NCBI GenBank assembly: GCA_024638345.1
Contig: JAHEKL010000005.1
Location: 1 to 26,945 of the forward strand
Source of the DNA: Gammaproteobacteria bacterium
Lineage (GTDB): Bacteria > Gemmatimonadota > Gemmatimonadetes > Longimicrobiales > Gaopeijiaceae
Direction of reading: 5' to 3'
Length of the DNA stretch: 26,945 nt
Below, piece by piece: positions 15,025 to 23,582 of this stretch. The first letter of the stretch is position 1. The number at the start of each line of letters is the position of its first letter. The position numbers and the translations under genes are program-made. The notes under the pieces are model-generated. The model searched no databases. It saw nothing but the letters and a program-made list of their open reading frames with translations, and had not been told where the DNA came from.

Positions 15025-15934
15025 GAATCAGGCGGTGCGCTGCCTTCGTAGGGGTGGCCTCCTCGCACTCCTTCTCCTGGCGGGGACGAGTCCTCGGCTG
15101 CTGGCGCAGAACCCATGCTTCGAGGGTAGCGTCGACCATCGAGCCGGATGCGGATTCGGCGCGCCCCGCTGGGCGGGCGAGCTCACCTCGCTCAGCGCCA
15201 ACGGATTGCTGGGCGCTCTCACCGGCGGATTGATTCAGCACTTTCGCGGTGGCTCCTTTCAGGACGGGTTCGTTCGCGGAGCACTGGGCGGGGCCATCGC
15301 ATACGCCGGCAAGCGAGTAGCCGCCGAGGGGTTTTCCGGTGCCGGATGGATTGGCCGTGGCGTCGCGGCCGTGGGTTCTTCCGCCGTGCGGAACGCTAGC
15401 GAGTCGACTCCCTCCTTCTCGCACCTCACTCTTCCCTTCGGCCCCCTTTGGCTCGACATCGACACCCCGGAATGGGCCGTCGGAGCGCGTGTGGACCCGG
15501 TGGCACTAGGCTGGATTCTCTACGCCGTAGCTGAGAACGAGCTCGAGATCGACTGGAGCGAGACCCTGTCGGACGGTGCACCTGTCTTCCTCACTCGCAA
15601 CCGATCGCTCCAGCTTTCCGGGGACAGCGTCCACACCGCGGGTGTGACCAACGCGGGCGTTGTCTTCCTCGCGGACGTGCCCGCGTTCGGCTCCTCGCAC
15701 GCCCGTCGGCAGCGCGCACATGAGCGGGTGCACGTTCTGCAGGAGGATCAGCTGTCCATCATGTGGACCGATCCGCTCGCGCAGTGGGTCCTCAGCCGAA
15801 CGCCGGCCCCGAGGGGCGCCACCTCTCTGCTCTTCGTGAACCTCTCCACGGAGATCCTACGGACTCTGGGTGGCGCGATTCCGGAGCACGGTGACCGGCC
15901 CTGGGAGCTCGAGTCGATCTTCCTCGCCCGATGA
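15011..15934 (+). CDS. Exported HExxH-motif protein (307 aa)
   Basis: A GTG start at 15011 (or GTG 15035) leads to a signal peptide (RRGGLLALLLLAGTSPRLLAQ). Then come two cysteines (NPCFEG, RAGCGFG) and a Gly/Ala-rich segment at about residues 60-125 (GALTGGLIQHFRGG, GALGGAIAYAGKR) that may associate with membrane. The key motif is AHERVHVLQEDQ, with His237, Glu238 and His241 forming HExxH, the zinc-binding motif of many metallopeptidases; a third ligand is not obvious (Glu243 follows closely). HELxHVxQ-type motifs recur in exported zinc-fold proteins, so a peptidase-like fold is plausible but unproven. The next gene starts within its stop codon (ATGA). Confidence 0.75.
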   Translation: MPPAENQAVRCLRRGGLLALLLLAGTSPRLLAQNPCFEGSVDHRAGCGFGAPRWAGELTSLSANGLLGALTGGLIQHFRGGSFQDGFVRGALGGAIAYAGKRVAAEGFSGAGWIGRGVAAVGSSAVRNASESTPSFSHLTLPFGPLWLDIDTPEWAVGARVDPVALGWILYAVAENELEIDWSETLSDGAPVFLTRNRSLQLSGDSVHTAGVTNAGVVFLADVPAFGSSHARRQRAHERVHVLQEDQLSIMWTDPLAQWVLSRTPAPRGATSLLFVNLSTEILRTLGGAIPEHGDRPWELESIFLAR

Positions 15935-16650
15935 TTCGTCTGATGGTCGTGGCGTTCACGGCAGCATTCGCGACAGCCTGCATCGACTTCGTGGACCCCA
16001 ACATCCCGGGCATCTCGGATCGCGGCTCGGCCGCCGTTTTGGAGGCGCGGATCACCGTGACGGACAGCGGTCGCGTGAATGCGGATGTCAAGGTATTGCC
16101 GGGCCTCGATTTCGAGGGTTTTCGACGCGTCGTCTTGACGCCGCGACTCGAAGCGATGGACCGGATACTCCAGCCGGACACTGTGAGACGTGACGGGACC
16201 CTTCGCTACGTCGAGGTCTGGGACGTGGACCCCGACATCGTTTTGGGACCGATTACCCTTCGTGGACCGGAAATCGACGGCGTCGTGGCCCCACCGCCCT
16301 CGATCGAATGGTTCGGGGTTCGTCGCGCCGGCCCGGATTCCCTGCGACTCGAGGAAGGAAAGGACCTGTGGTTGGGGGTGATCGCGGTGGAAGGCCCGTC
16401 AACGCCACCCCCGTCCATCCGCCAGTGGTTTCTGACTCTGACCTCGGGCGACCACTCGTTTCGCCTGAGTTCGGATGGGAGTCCTCCCGACTCGATCCGG
16501 GTGCCTCCGAACTGGATCCCCGTCGGCGACACCGTGCACGCGCGGCTCATCTTCACGCAGTCGCACGTTCTGAATGAATCGCCCGGAGACTACACGGGTG
16601 TGATCACAGCAGACACGCGGCTGTTCTGGTTCATCCTGAAGGACTCATGA
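15931..16650 (+). CDS. Probable lipoprotein coupled to the HExxH gene (239 aa)
   Basis: The ATG at 15931 overlaps the stop of the HExxH gene (ATGA), so the two are surely made together. The N-terminus MIRLMVVAFTAAFATAC ends at Cys17, a plausible though imperfect lipobox. The mature part is strand-rich: AVLEARITVTDSGRVNADVKV, RYVEVWDVDPDIVLGPITLRG, and a C-terminal VHARLIFTQSHVLN. Proline-rich linkers occur at VAPPPSIEWFG and STPPPSIRQWF, and the repeated PPPSI-x-x-W-F suggests two related beta domains. I do not recognise the family. Close linkage suggests a partner or anchor for the HExxH protein. No gene is visible in the next 114 bases. Confidence 0.72.
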   Translation: MIRLMVVAFTAAFATACIDFVDPNIPGISDRGSAAVLEARITVTDSGRVNADVKVLPGLDFEGFRRVVLTPRLEAMDRILQPDTVRRDGTLRYVEVWDVDPDIVLGPITLRGPEIDGVVAPPPSIEWFGVRRAGPDSLRLEEGKDLWLGVIAVEGPSTPPPSIRQWFLTLTSGDHSFRLSSDGSPPDSIRVPPNWIPVGDTVHARLIFTQSHVLNESPGDYTGVITADTRLFWFILKDS

Positions 16651-16691
16651 CGATCTGGCCATCGCGTCCCATCGAAATCCTTGCCCCCTCA

Positions 16692-16720
16692 TTGACCCGC
16701 GGGCATCTTCCTTCTAGCTA
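16692..16720 (+). promoter_or_regulatory. Candidate promoter before the second PDLQGNWT gene
   Basis: TTGACC (16692-16697), a 17-base spacer and TAGCTA (16715-16720) form a plausible sigma-70-type -35/-10 pair. It sits 44 bases before the start codon at 16765, in the gap that separates the coupled operon from the next gene. The -10 match is poor, so confidence is modest. Confidence 0.35.
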
Positions 16721-16764
16721 GCCTCCGAGCTGCAGTTCCAGCCATTCTTCGACCAGGCGGAGAG

Positions 16765-17841
16765 ATGATCGCGCGGTATTCGACGCTTCTGTGCATGCTG
16801 ATCTGTGCGAATGCGGTGCTGGGCGCGAGCTCGGTCGCATCGGGGCAGTCGCTCGACACCGGAGGCTCGGGTTGGGTCGTACCCAGAACCTCCGACGGGC
16901 ATCCGGACCTTCAGGGAAACTGGACGAACGTGACGCTCACTCCCTTCGAGCGGGAGGAGGGCAGAGGGCCGGTGTTCACCTTGGAGGAGGTTCGGTCGAT
17001 CGAGCAGGGGACGGAGGAATGTCCCCCGAATCCCGGAACGGTGGACTGCGGGAGGGCCTCCGCAGCCGATCCTTCGGCGGCCGGCACCGTGAGCAATGAA
17101 GCGATCCTTCGCGGGCGTGAATACAACGAAGTCTATTGGGATCGAGGCTCACAAGTCGCGATCGTGAACGGAGAACCCCGCTCCTCTCTGCTGACCAGGC
17201 CGGCCGATGGACGCCGACCTCCCCTCACTCCGGAAGGTCAGCGCCGGGTTCAGGATCATCGGGCGCTGCGAGACCGGTTCGAGCAGTACGATCACCCAGA
17301 GCTTCGACCGCTGGGGGAAAGATGCATCGTGTCGTTCGGATCGAGTGCCGGACCGCCCATGATCCCGAACCAGGCCTACAACAACAACTACACGATCGTG
17401 CAGAACGCCGATCATGTGATGATCCAGACCGAGATGGTTCACGACGTGAGAATCATCCGTCTGGGAGAGCCCGAGCCGCTGCCCGCGCACGTGCGACCGT
17501 GGTTCGGCGATTCGTGGGGTCGCTGGGAGGGGAACACGCTCGTGGCAGAGACCACGAACTTTCATCCGGAGCAGACCTTCCGAGGCATCCCGCCGTCGGA
17601 ACACTTGAAGGTCATCGAGCGTTTCACGCGGGTCGATGATGCCACGATCCTCTACGAGTTCACGATAGAGGATCCTACTACCTACACGGAACCGTGGGGC
17701 GGCGAGATCCCGTTCAGGAGGTTTGATGACCTCCTCTACGAGTACGCCTGCCACGAGGGCAACTACTCGCTCTTCGGCGTTTTGAGTGGTGCCCGCTACC
17801 AGGAGCGCCTGGAGGCGGAGGAACAGACCGAGCAGCGGTGA
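16765..17841 (+). CDS. Exported PDLQGNWT-family protein, copy 2 (358 aa)
   Basis: GGAG lies just before the ATG. The signal peptide (MIARYSTLLCMLICANAVLGASSVASGQS) is followed by VPRTSDGHPDLQGNWTN, LTPFEREE, EYNEVYWDRGSQVAIVNGEPRSS, ELRPLGERCI, NYTIVQNADHVMIQTEMVHD, VRPWFGDSWGRWEGNTLVAETTN and the ending LLYEYACHEGNYSLFGVLSGARYQER. It parallels the protein at 1356-2429 along its whole length, including the cysteines in the ECPPNPGTVDC and ERC segments, so the two are paralogues. The function is unknown. A GTG start for the next gene would overlap its stop (GTGA at 17838-17841), pointing to joint expression with the beta-propeller gene. Confidence 0.88.
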   Translation: MIARYSTLLCMLICANAVLGASSVASGQSLDTGGSGWVVPRTSDGHPDLQGNWTNVTLTPFEREEGRGPVFTLEEVRSIEQGTEECPPNPGTVDCGRASAADPSAAGTVSNEAILRGREYNEVYWDRGSQVAIVNGEPRSSLLTRPADGRRPPLTPEGQRRVQDHRALRDRFEQYDHPELRPLGERCIVSFGSSAGPPMIPNQAYNNNYTIVQNADHVMIQTEMVHDVRIIRLGEPEPLPAHVRPWFGDSWGRWEGNTLVAETTNFHPEQTFRGIPPSEHLKVIERFTRVDDATILYEFTIEDPTTYTEPWGGEIPFRRFDDLLYEYACHEGNYSLFGVLSGARYQERLEAEEQTEQR

Positions 17842-17870
17842 GACGCGGATCCCCGAAGGGAACAGAGCCG

Positions 17871-19001
17871 ATGAGCATGACCATGAGAAGCCTGACGACC
17901 TCGATCGCGGTATTGGTGTGGACAGTCCTTGCCACGACGGTGCAGGCGCAGGATGCCGTTCGCGGTCCGGTGGGACCGAGCCCATACGACGTGATCTCGG
18001 GCTGGCACCAGCCGTTCGCCGAAGAGGGCTTCGCGTTCGGAGGGAACTCCGGCGTCTTCGCGGAATCTCCGGACCGTATCTTCATCGCTCAGCGGGGGGA
18101 GACGCGCCTACCGGACCCCATCCCGCCCGAGTTCGAGCAGCACGCGGGCACCCTCGGCTTCAACGTGCTTCGGGACACTGAGCTCCGCACCTGGCAGAAC
18201 TGCCTCTACACGCTCGATGGAGACGGAAGGGCGATCGAGATCTGGAAACAGTGGGACTACCTGTGCGAGGGCTCCGACGGACCCGGTCCCCATAGGTTAC
18301 GGATCAGCCCGTACGATCCCGAGCGGCGCGTCTGGGTCGTCAACGAGACGTTCCATCAGATCCATGTGTTCTCGAACGATGGAAGCCAGCTACTGATGAC
18401 CTTGGGCGAGAAGGGGGTGCCCGGGGACGACGAAACGCACTTCGGTCGACCGCAGGACGTGGCGTTTCTACCCGACGGCCGAATCCTCGTAGCGGATGGT
18501 CTGGACAATCATCGGGTGATCATCCTGGATGGAGACGCGAACTACATCTCGGAGTTCGGGGGTTTCGGGGAGGGTCCAGGTCAGTTCAACGGCATTCACG
18601 CGATCGGGATCGGCCCAGACGGACTGATCTTCGCCTTGGATCGTTCCGGAGGGAGGGTCAACGTGTTCCGGACCACCGATGATCCGGCCGAGGTCGAGTT
18701 CGTCGACGTTTGGTCCGGTTTCACGCTTCCCCTGGATATCATCGTCAACGATGACGCCTTGTGGATCACGGACCTTGGACCTCTCCGTTTCGTCAAGCTG
18801 GATTTCGAGGGGAATCACCTCTACACATGGCTCGTGCCTAGGGAGCTGCCGGACGGATACATCGAAGTCCATACCTTCTCCGTCGACTCGGATCTGAATC
18901 TGTACGGCGGAGACAACCAGTACGGCCGCACACAAAAGCTGGTCCCAAAGCCCGACGCGGATCCGGACCTGATCATCCAGCCGCCCTGGGTGGCCCGGTA
19001 G
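17871..19001 (+). CDS. Exported NHL-repeat beta-propeller protein (376 aa)
   Basis: The ATG at 17871 gives a good signal peptide (MRSLTTSIAVLVWTVLATTVQAQ). The in-frame GTG 17838 adds a short basic extension. The mature protein contains NHL-type blades: RISPYDPERRVWVVNETFHQIHVFSNDG, GRPQDVAFLPDGRILVADGLDNHRVIILDGD, GQFNGIHAIGIGPDGLIFALDRSGGRVNVF, and a last blade ending QYGRTQKLVPKPDAD. This is the six-bladed propeller seen in NHL proteins and in peptidylglycine alpha-amidating-lyase-like proteins. The catalytic residues of the lyase cannot be confirmed by eye, so binding or structural roles remain possible. It is probably co-expressed with the PDLQGNWT gene just upstream. Confidence 0.85.
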   Translation: MSMTMRSLTTSIAVLVWTVLATTVQAQDAVRGPVGPSPYDVISGWHQPFAEEGFAFGGNSGVFAESPDRIFIAQRGETRLPDPIPPEFEQHAGTLGFNVLRDTELRTWQNCLYTLDGDGRAIEIWKQWDYLCEGSDGPGPHRLRISPYDPERRVWVVNETFHQIHVFSNDGSQLLMTLGEKGVPGDDETHFGRPQDVAFLPDGRILVADGLDNHRVIILDGDANYISEFGGFGEGPGQFNGIHAIGIGPDGLIFALDRSGGRVNVFRTTDDPAEVEFVDVWSGFTLPLDIIVNDDALWITDLGPLRFVKLDFEGNHLYTWLVPRELPDGYIEVHTFSVDSDLNLYGGDNQYGRTQKLVPKPDADPDLIIQPPWVAR

Positions 19002-19157
19002 CGGCGTCTGGCGATTGGGCCGAGTCGTAGAGTGCGAGGAGCACGGCGACCAGCCGGCCACATTCGCATGCCAACATCTGGTCCGGAGCCTGCGTTCCGG
19101 CGATAGGGTCGGGTGGCACAGACCGACCATTGCTCCCGTTCCTCGAAGGCATCGCGC

Positions 19158-19652
19158 ATGAGCGTTCGTCCCAGTCGCGTGATCAGGCCGCCGATCCGTG
19201 AGATCCATCTAGCCGCCCCGGCCGTGACAGTCCTCCTCTGCCTGGCCCTCGGAGGCTGTGGCAGCAGCACCGAGCCGGAGCCCGCCACGCTGGGAAGCAT
19301 CTACAGCTACTCCATCGACATCGTCAACGAACGCGAGGGCATGGTCTGCGCCGTGGAAGGCATGATCACTTTCGTTCAGGAGGATGCCGACTTCGAGGGA
19401 GTGGGCGAAGAGGTCGTCTCGTGCAGCGGCTTGGGTACCGAATTCACGGAGGAAGAAGGCCAGGCGTTCGAGGGAATGTTCAGAGGCAGACGACTCAATT
19501 TCGACTTCAACGTTCTGAACGCGCCCTGTGAGGCCAGGGGGCGTTCGACCGGCGATCCCGTCCAGAGCATGTCGGGCACGGCAACCTGCCTGTTTCTCGT
19601 GAACGGACGGATCTTCCAGCTGGAAGGGCCGTGGCAGGCTCAGCTGATGTGA
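19158..19652 (+). CDS. Lipoprotein of unknown function (164 aa)
   Basis: The ATG at 19158 gives a typical lipoprotein N-terminus: basic residues, a hydrophobic stretch (LAAPAVTVLLCLALGG) and the lipobox LGGC at Cys34, followed by GSSTEPEP, a flexible linker. The longer frame from 19113 adds 15 residues unlikely to be translated. The mature domain has strands such as SIYSYSIDIVNEREGMVCAVEGMITFV and a matching set of cysteines (MVCAVEG, VSCSGLG, APCEARG, ATCLFLV) that may pair into two disulphides. I do not recognise the family. It lies 16 bases before the YaiI-family gene and may be co-transcribed with it. Confidence 0.72.
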   Translation: MSVRPSRVIRPPIREIHLAAPAVTVLLCLALGGCGSSTEPEPATLGSIYSYSIDIVNEREGMVCAVEGMITFVQEDADFEGVGEEVVSCSGLGTEFTEEEGQAFEGMFRGRRLNFDFNVLNAPCEARGRSTGDPVQSMSGTATCLFLVNGRIFQLEGPWQAQLM

Positions 19653-19668
19653 AGGGCCGGCTTCGGGC

Positions 19669-20124
19669 ATGAAGCTCTGGATCGACGCGGATGCAGCTCC
19701 CCGAGACGTCAAGGAGATCGTCTTCCGCAGCGCCCGACGGCTCGAGATCGAAGTGACCCTCGTCTCCAATCAGCGCCTGTTCGTTCCCATGAACAATCGT
19801 TTCGTGACGGCGGTTCGGGTCGAGGGCGGACCCGACCGAGCCGACGACTACATCGCGGAGCAGGCGCAGGTCGGAGATCTCGCGGTGACCGCGGACATCC
19901 CGCTGGCCGCTCGGCTAGTCGAGAGGGGCGTGGTCACCATCGATCCGAGGGGAACGGAGTACAGCGGGGAGAACATCGGCGAGCGGCTTTCGATTCGTGA
20001 CTTCATGGAGCAGGTACGTCTGAGTGGAGTGGAGACAGGGGGCCCGAAGGCATACGGTGCGAGGGACAAACGATCTTTCGCAAACGCCTTGGACCGGGTC
20101 CTGACTCGGATGATTCGGGGGTAG
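19669..20124 (+). CDS. YaiI/YqxD family protein (DUF188, 151 aa)
   Basis: The sequence opens MKLWIDADAAPRDVKEI and continues LVSNQRL, VEGGPDRADDYIAEQAQVGDLAVTADIPLAARLVERG and DPRGTEYSGENIGERLSIRDFMEQVR. These are the conserved blocks of the YaiI/YqxD (DUF188) family, which has a PIN-like fold with clustered Asp residues (IDADA, ADD, TADIPLA). The length is typical. The biological role of the family is not established; a nuclease activity is only suggested by the fold. It is cytosolic. The ribosome binding site is weak. The neighbouring ppc gene follows after 73 bases on the same strand. Confidence 0.93.
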   Translation: MKLWIDADAAPRDVKEIVFRSARRLEIEVTLVSNQRLFVPMNNRFVTAVRVEGGPDRADDYIAEQAQVGDLAVTADIPLAARLVERGVVTIDPRGTEYSGENIGERLSIRDFMEQVRLSGVETGGPKAYGARDKRSFANALDRVLTRMIRG

Positions 20125-20197
20125 GGGGGATGCACCCAGGAAGGTTACGCCTCGTGCTCAGGGCCACTCCGTTCGTGGTGGCCTTCCGACTTGAACC

Positions 20198-22984
20198 ATG
20201 AGCCGTTGGAGAGGACTCGAGATCGAGAGTGAAGGGACCGGAATCTCCCGGCCCCTCAGCGAGCAGGTGAACCTCCTCGGCGCCATGCTCGGCGAAGCGA
20301 TCCGCCGCAGGTACGGCGACGTCGCGCTGGAGCGGGTAGAGACCCTGCGACGGCTCTGCAAAGAAGCGGAGTCGGGAGACGACCCGCGCGGCCGTGAACG
20401 CGCTGCAGAGCTGATCGCGCGGCTGGACTTCGACGACGCGTTGATACTCGTTCGGGCGTTTACCTCGTTCTTCCACCTGATCAATCAGGCCGAGAAACGA
20501 GAGATCGTGAGGATCAACAGAGAGCGTTCGCGCAGCGGAGCGAGGCCGGACTCCGCCGCGGAGGCTCTGGAGGCGCTCCACCGCGACGGCCGCTCCCTCG
20601 AAGAGGTGCGGACGCTACTCGCTCAGCTCGACATCCAGCCCACCTTGACCGCACACCCCACCGAGGCACGACCCTCGGCGGTTCTCGAGAAGCAAAGCGC
20701 GCTGGCCGATCTGCTTGTCGGGCTTGGGAAAGGGGATCCGACTCCCCTCGAGCGAGATCGAATCCTCGACGAGCTCTTCAACCTGATCGCGCTTCTTCTG
20801 GCCACCGACGAGATCCGCACGGAGCAGCCACAGGTGGACGACGAGGTCGAGCAGGGTCTGCACTTCCTCTTGGGAACGATCTGGGAGGCGGTCCCCGCCG
20901 TCTACGAGGACGTTTCGCGAGCCCTCGAGCGCTTGTGGGGAGAGACCCTGGAAGTCCCCTCCTTCTTGAGATACCGGTCTTGGATCGGAAGCGACCGGGA
21001 CGGTAATCCGAACGTCACTGCGGCCGTCACGCGTAGAACCATCGAAACGCAGCGGAGTCGCGTGATTGAACGGTACCGAGGTGAGCTGCGGGAGCTGGCT
21101 CGCGATCTGAGCGTCTCCGATAGGCAGGTCGAGGTGCCGGAGCCCTTGTCGGCTTCGATCGAATCCGACCTGATGGAGCTGGGAATCACAGGCCGGGAGT
21201 CGCCCACGGTCTCACGCGGACAGCCGTTTCGGCTGAAGCTGTCACTCATGGACCGGCGCCTCGCACGACTTGCCGATGGGGCGACGCCAGGGGACTACGA
21301 CAGCAAGGCCTTCATCGCGGATCTGAAGCTCCTGGGTGAGGCCTTGCAGTCGGTTGGACTCAGCCCGGTCGCCCGTCGAGGGCGGCTGGCTCGCATCATG
21401 ACGTTGGCGAAAACCTTCGGATTCCATCTGGCGACTCTCGACATCCGGCAGCACAGCGCAGTCCATGAGCGGGCAGTGGCGACGCTTCTTCGAGTCGGCG
21501 GTCTCACGAAGGACTATCAAAGGCTCGCCGAACACGACAAGATCGAGATCCTAGAGAGAGTCTTGGGCCAGCAGGAGCCGCTCGTTCGCCCCGGAGCCCT
21601 TGGGTCCGAGTCCGGCGACGGGCTCGGAGAAGAGATTGCAGATCTGCTGGAAGCCTTCGACGTGGTTCGGCAGGCGGTCGAGCGGGAGCCCCGGTCGGTA
21701 GGCAGCTGGATCGTCAGCATGACGCACAGCGTGAGCGACCTTCTCGAGCCCATGCTGCTCGCACGCGAGGCAGGTGTCTGGAGCCATGCCAGGGGTGAGG
21801 TCCGCTGCCCCATCGACTTCGTGCCTTTGTTCGAGACGGTCGAGGACCTCGAGGCTGCTGCGGGTCGAATGGAGGAGCTTTACCGAAACCCTCTGTACCA
21901 GTCACAACTCCGTGCACGCGGCGGGGTCCAGGAGGTCATGCTCGGCTACTCCGACAGCAACAAGGACGGCGGCTACTGGGCCGCGAATTGGGCTTTGCAC
22001 AAAGCGCAGGAAGCACTGGGTCGCTCCGCGATGGAGCACGGCGTCATCTTGCGGCTATTCCACGGTCGCGGAGGTACCGTAGCGCGCGGGGGAGGTCGCG
22101 CCAACCGGGCGATTCTCGCGATGCCCAGGTCCGTTCACAACGGTCGAATTCGATTCACGGAACAAGGCGAGGTCATCACCTTTCGGTACGGTCTGCAGGC
22201 CATCGCTCACCGGCATCTCGAACAGATCGTGGGGGCCATGCTTCGAGCGACCGCGGCCACGGCGGAATCGGAGGCCCTGGGCTGCCCGGACGTTGCATCA
22301 TCCGGTCGCATGGAGCGCATAGCCCAGGTTTCCATGCGCGCGTACCGGACCCTGATCGATGACCCGGACTTCTGGCCTGCCTATCTTCGCGTTACGCCGA
22401 TCCGCGCGATCAGCGGGAGGCCGATCGGGTCTCGGCCTGCCTCGCGCGGGCACCCGTCCGGTTCCGATCCTGACTTCCAGAGCCTTCGTGCCATCCCCTG
22501 GGTCTTTGCGTGGACCCAGATCCGAGCGACGGCCCCAGGATGGTACGGGGTGGGCCGTGCACTGGAGAGCGCAGTCCGCGAAGAGCCGGCGGTCCTCGAA
22601 CGACTCGGACGCGAGTACGAGTCGTGGCCGTTCCTACGCGCGGTGGTGGACAACGCCCTTCGAGAGATGGCGCGGGCCCGGCTGGAAATCACCGCCCTCT
22701 ACGTGAGTCGGCTCGGATCCGAGACCGACCAGAAGGTCCTCGCATCGCTGAAATCCGACTTCGAACTGGCCCGCCGTCACCTGCTCGCGATCTCGGGGCA
22801 GGAGGGGCTCTTGTCGCGAACACCCGTGATCCAGAAGTCGATCCGGCTTCGGAACCCGTATACGGACGTTCTGAATCTCCTCCAAGTCGAGCTCCTCGAG
22901 CGTCGGGATGACCAGGGAGACATGGGTGACGCCTTGGCCTTGAGCGTTAACGGTCTCGCCGCCGCGATGCAGAGCACGGGATAG
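20198..22984 (+). CDS. ppc: Phosphoenolpyruvate carboxylase (928 aa)
   Basis: It catalyses the carboxylation of phosphoenolpyruvate with bicarbonate to oxaloacetate, an anaplerotic step feeding the TCA cycle, in the cytosol. The family signatures are present in order: LTAHPTEA with His153 (E. coli His138), GSDRDGNPNVTAAVTRRT, GYSDSNKDGGYWAANW, and FHGRGGTVARGGG at residues 621-633 with the catalytic arginines. They are followed by GEVITFRYG and LRAIPWVFAWTQ, and the end RNPYTDVLNLLQVELL and SVNGLAAAMQSTG. The length is normal. It starts 73 bases after the YaiI-family gene with only a weak ribosome binding site. Nothing is missing or interrupted. It is the best phylogenetic marker in the window. 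Confidence 0.98.
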   Translation: MSRWRGLEIESEGTGISRPLSEQVNLLGAMLGEAIRRRYGDVALERVETLRRLCKEAESGDDPRGRERAAELIARLDFDDALILVRAFTSFFHLINQAEKREIVRINRERSRSGARPDSAAEALEALHRDGRSLEEVRTLLAQLDIQPTLTAHPTEARPSAVLEKQSALADLLVGLGKGDPTPLERDRILDELFNLIALLLATDEIRTEQPQVDDEVEQGLHFLLGTIWEAVPAVYEDVSRALERLWGETLEVPSFLRYRSWIGSDRDGNPNVTAAVTRRTIETQRSRVIERYRGELRELARDLSVSDRQVEVPEPLSASIESDLMELGITGRESPTVSRGQPFRLKLSLMDRRLARLADGATPGDYDSKAFIADLKLLGEALQSVGLSPVARRGRLARIMTLAKTFGFHLATLDIRQHSAVHERAVATLLRVGGLTKDYQRLAEHDKIEILERVLGQQEPLVRPGALGSESGDGLGEEIADLLEAFDVVRQAVEREPRSVGSWIVSMTHSVSDLLEPMLLAREAGVWSHARGEVRCPIDFVPLFETVEDLEAAAGRMEELYRNPLYQSQLRARGGVQEVMLGYSDSNKDGGYWAANWALHKAQEALGRSAMEHGVILRLFHGRGGTVARGGGRANRAILAMPRSVHNGRIRFTEQGEVITFRYGLQAIAHRHLEQIVGAMLRATAATAESEALGCPDVASSGRMERIAQVSMRAYRTLIDDPDFWPAYLRVTPIRAISGRPIGSRPASRGHPSGSDPDFQSLRAIPWVFAWTQIRATAPGWYGVGRALESAVREEPAVLERLGREYESWPFLRAVVDNALREMARARLEITALYVSRLGSETDQKVLASLKSDFELARRHLLAISGQEGLLSRTPVIQKSIRLRNPYTDVLNLLQVELLERRDDQGDMGDALALSVNGLAAAMQSTG

Positions 22985-22992
22985 GTCCCGAC

Positions 22993-23016
22993 CGCGTCCG
23001 GCGTCTACCCGACGCG
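22993..23016. terminator. Weak hairpin between ppc and the FnIII remnant
   Basis: Alternative inverted repeats are present: CGCGTC/GACGCG (22993-22998 and 23011-23016) and GCGTC/GACGC (23001-23005 and 23011-23015). They lie in the 39-base gap between convergent frames. No T-run follows, so termination is uncertain. Confidence 0.22.
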
Positions 23017-23023
23017 CGCGACC

Positions 23024-23479
23024 CTACGGCATCGTCGTGAAGACATGTTCGGTGATGGTCTTGTTACCGTTCTCCGCGATAGCCAGGACCTCGACCTTGT
23101 ACTCGGCGCCCGGCTCCATGAACTCGTCCGGGATTGGGAAGCTCGTCGCGTCGCCATCCAGCTCCACGAAGAGCTCGCCTCCGCCGGTCTCGCTGAACAC
23201 GATCAGCTCGTAGCCGTCCAAGCCTGCGATGGCCTCCCATTCGATTACGACCCCAGTAGCAGCGATCACATCCCCGTCCACCGGGGTGAACACGGGTGCG
23301 GGGGGCAACGCGTGTGAGAGCTCCGCCGTGCCCCTCAGCCGGTCGCCCTCGACCGTACGGCCGAAGAACTCGTATTCGCCCGGCGGGATCGAGCCGAGCA
23401 CGATCGCCGGCGAGGGCTCGGCAGTCTCGAAGCGGAGTTCCGTCGGCCAAGGAGCATACGTGGAAGCGATTCCATGACA
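23024..23479 (-). pseudogene. 5'-truncated fibronectin type III domain protein remnant
   Basis: The C-terminal 137 or so codons read as a good domain: LRFETAEPSP, IPPGEYEFFGRTVEGDRLRGTAELSH, then a fibronectin III-like module (VIEWEAIAGLDGYELIVFSE, FPIPDEFMEPGAEYKVEVLAIAENGNKTITEH). From memory, complete relatives are exported proteins with a substantial N-terminal region before the RTVDG block. Here the frame upstream of about 23437 turns to low-complexity Arg/Ser/Pro sequence, has no plausible start or signal peptide, and runs antisense into the DUF3179 gene. I therefore read it as a gene that lost its 5' end. An unusual start or a sequence error is the alternative. Confidence 0.5.
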
Positions 23480-23582
23480 GATGCGGGTAGTGACGCACGG
23501 TCTCCGGGCGTGGCCGCACGGGGAGGAACCATGGCCTTCCGCGGAGGATTCGAAGGACAGGATCCAGGTATCGGAGGCTGTG

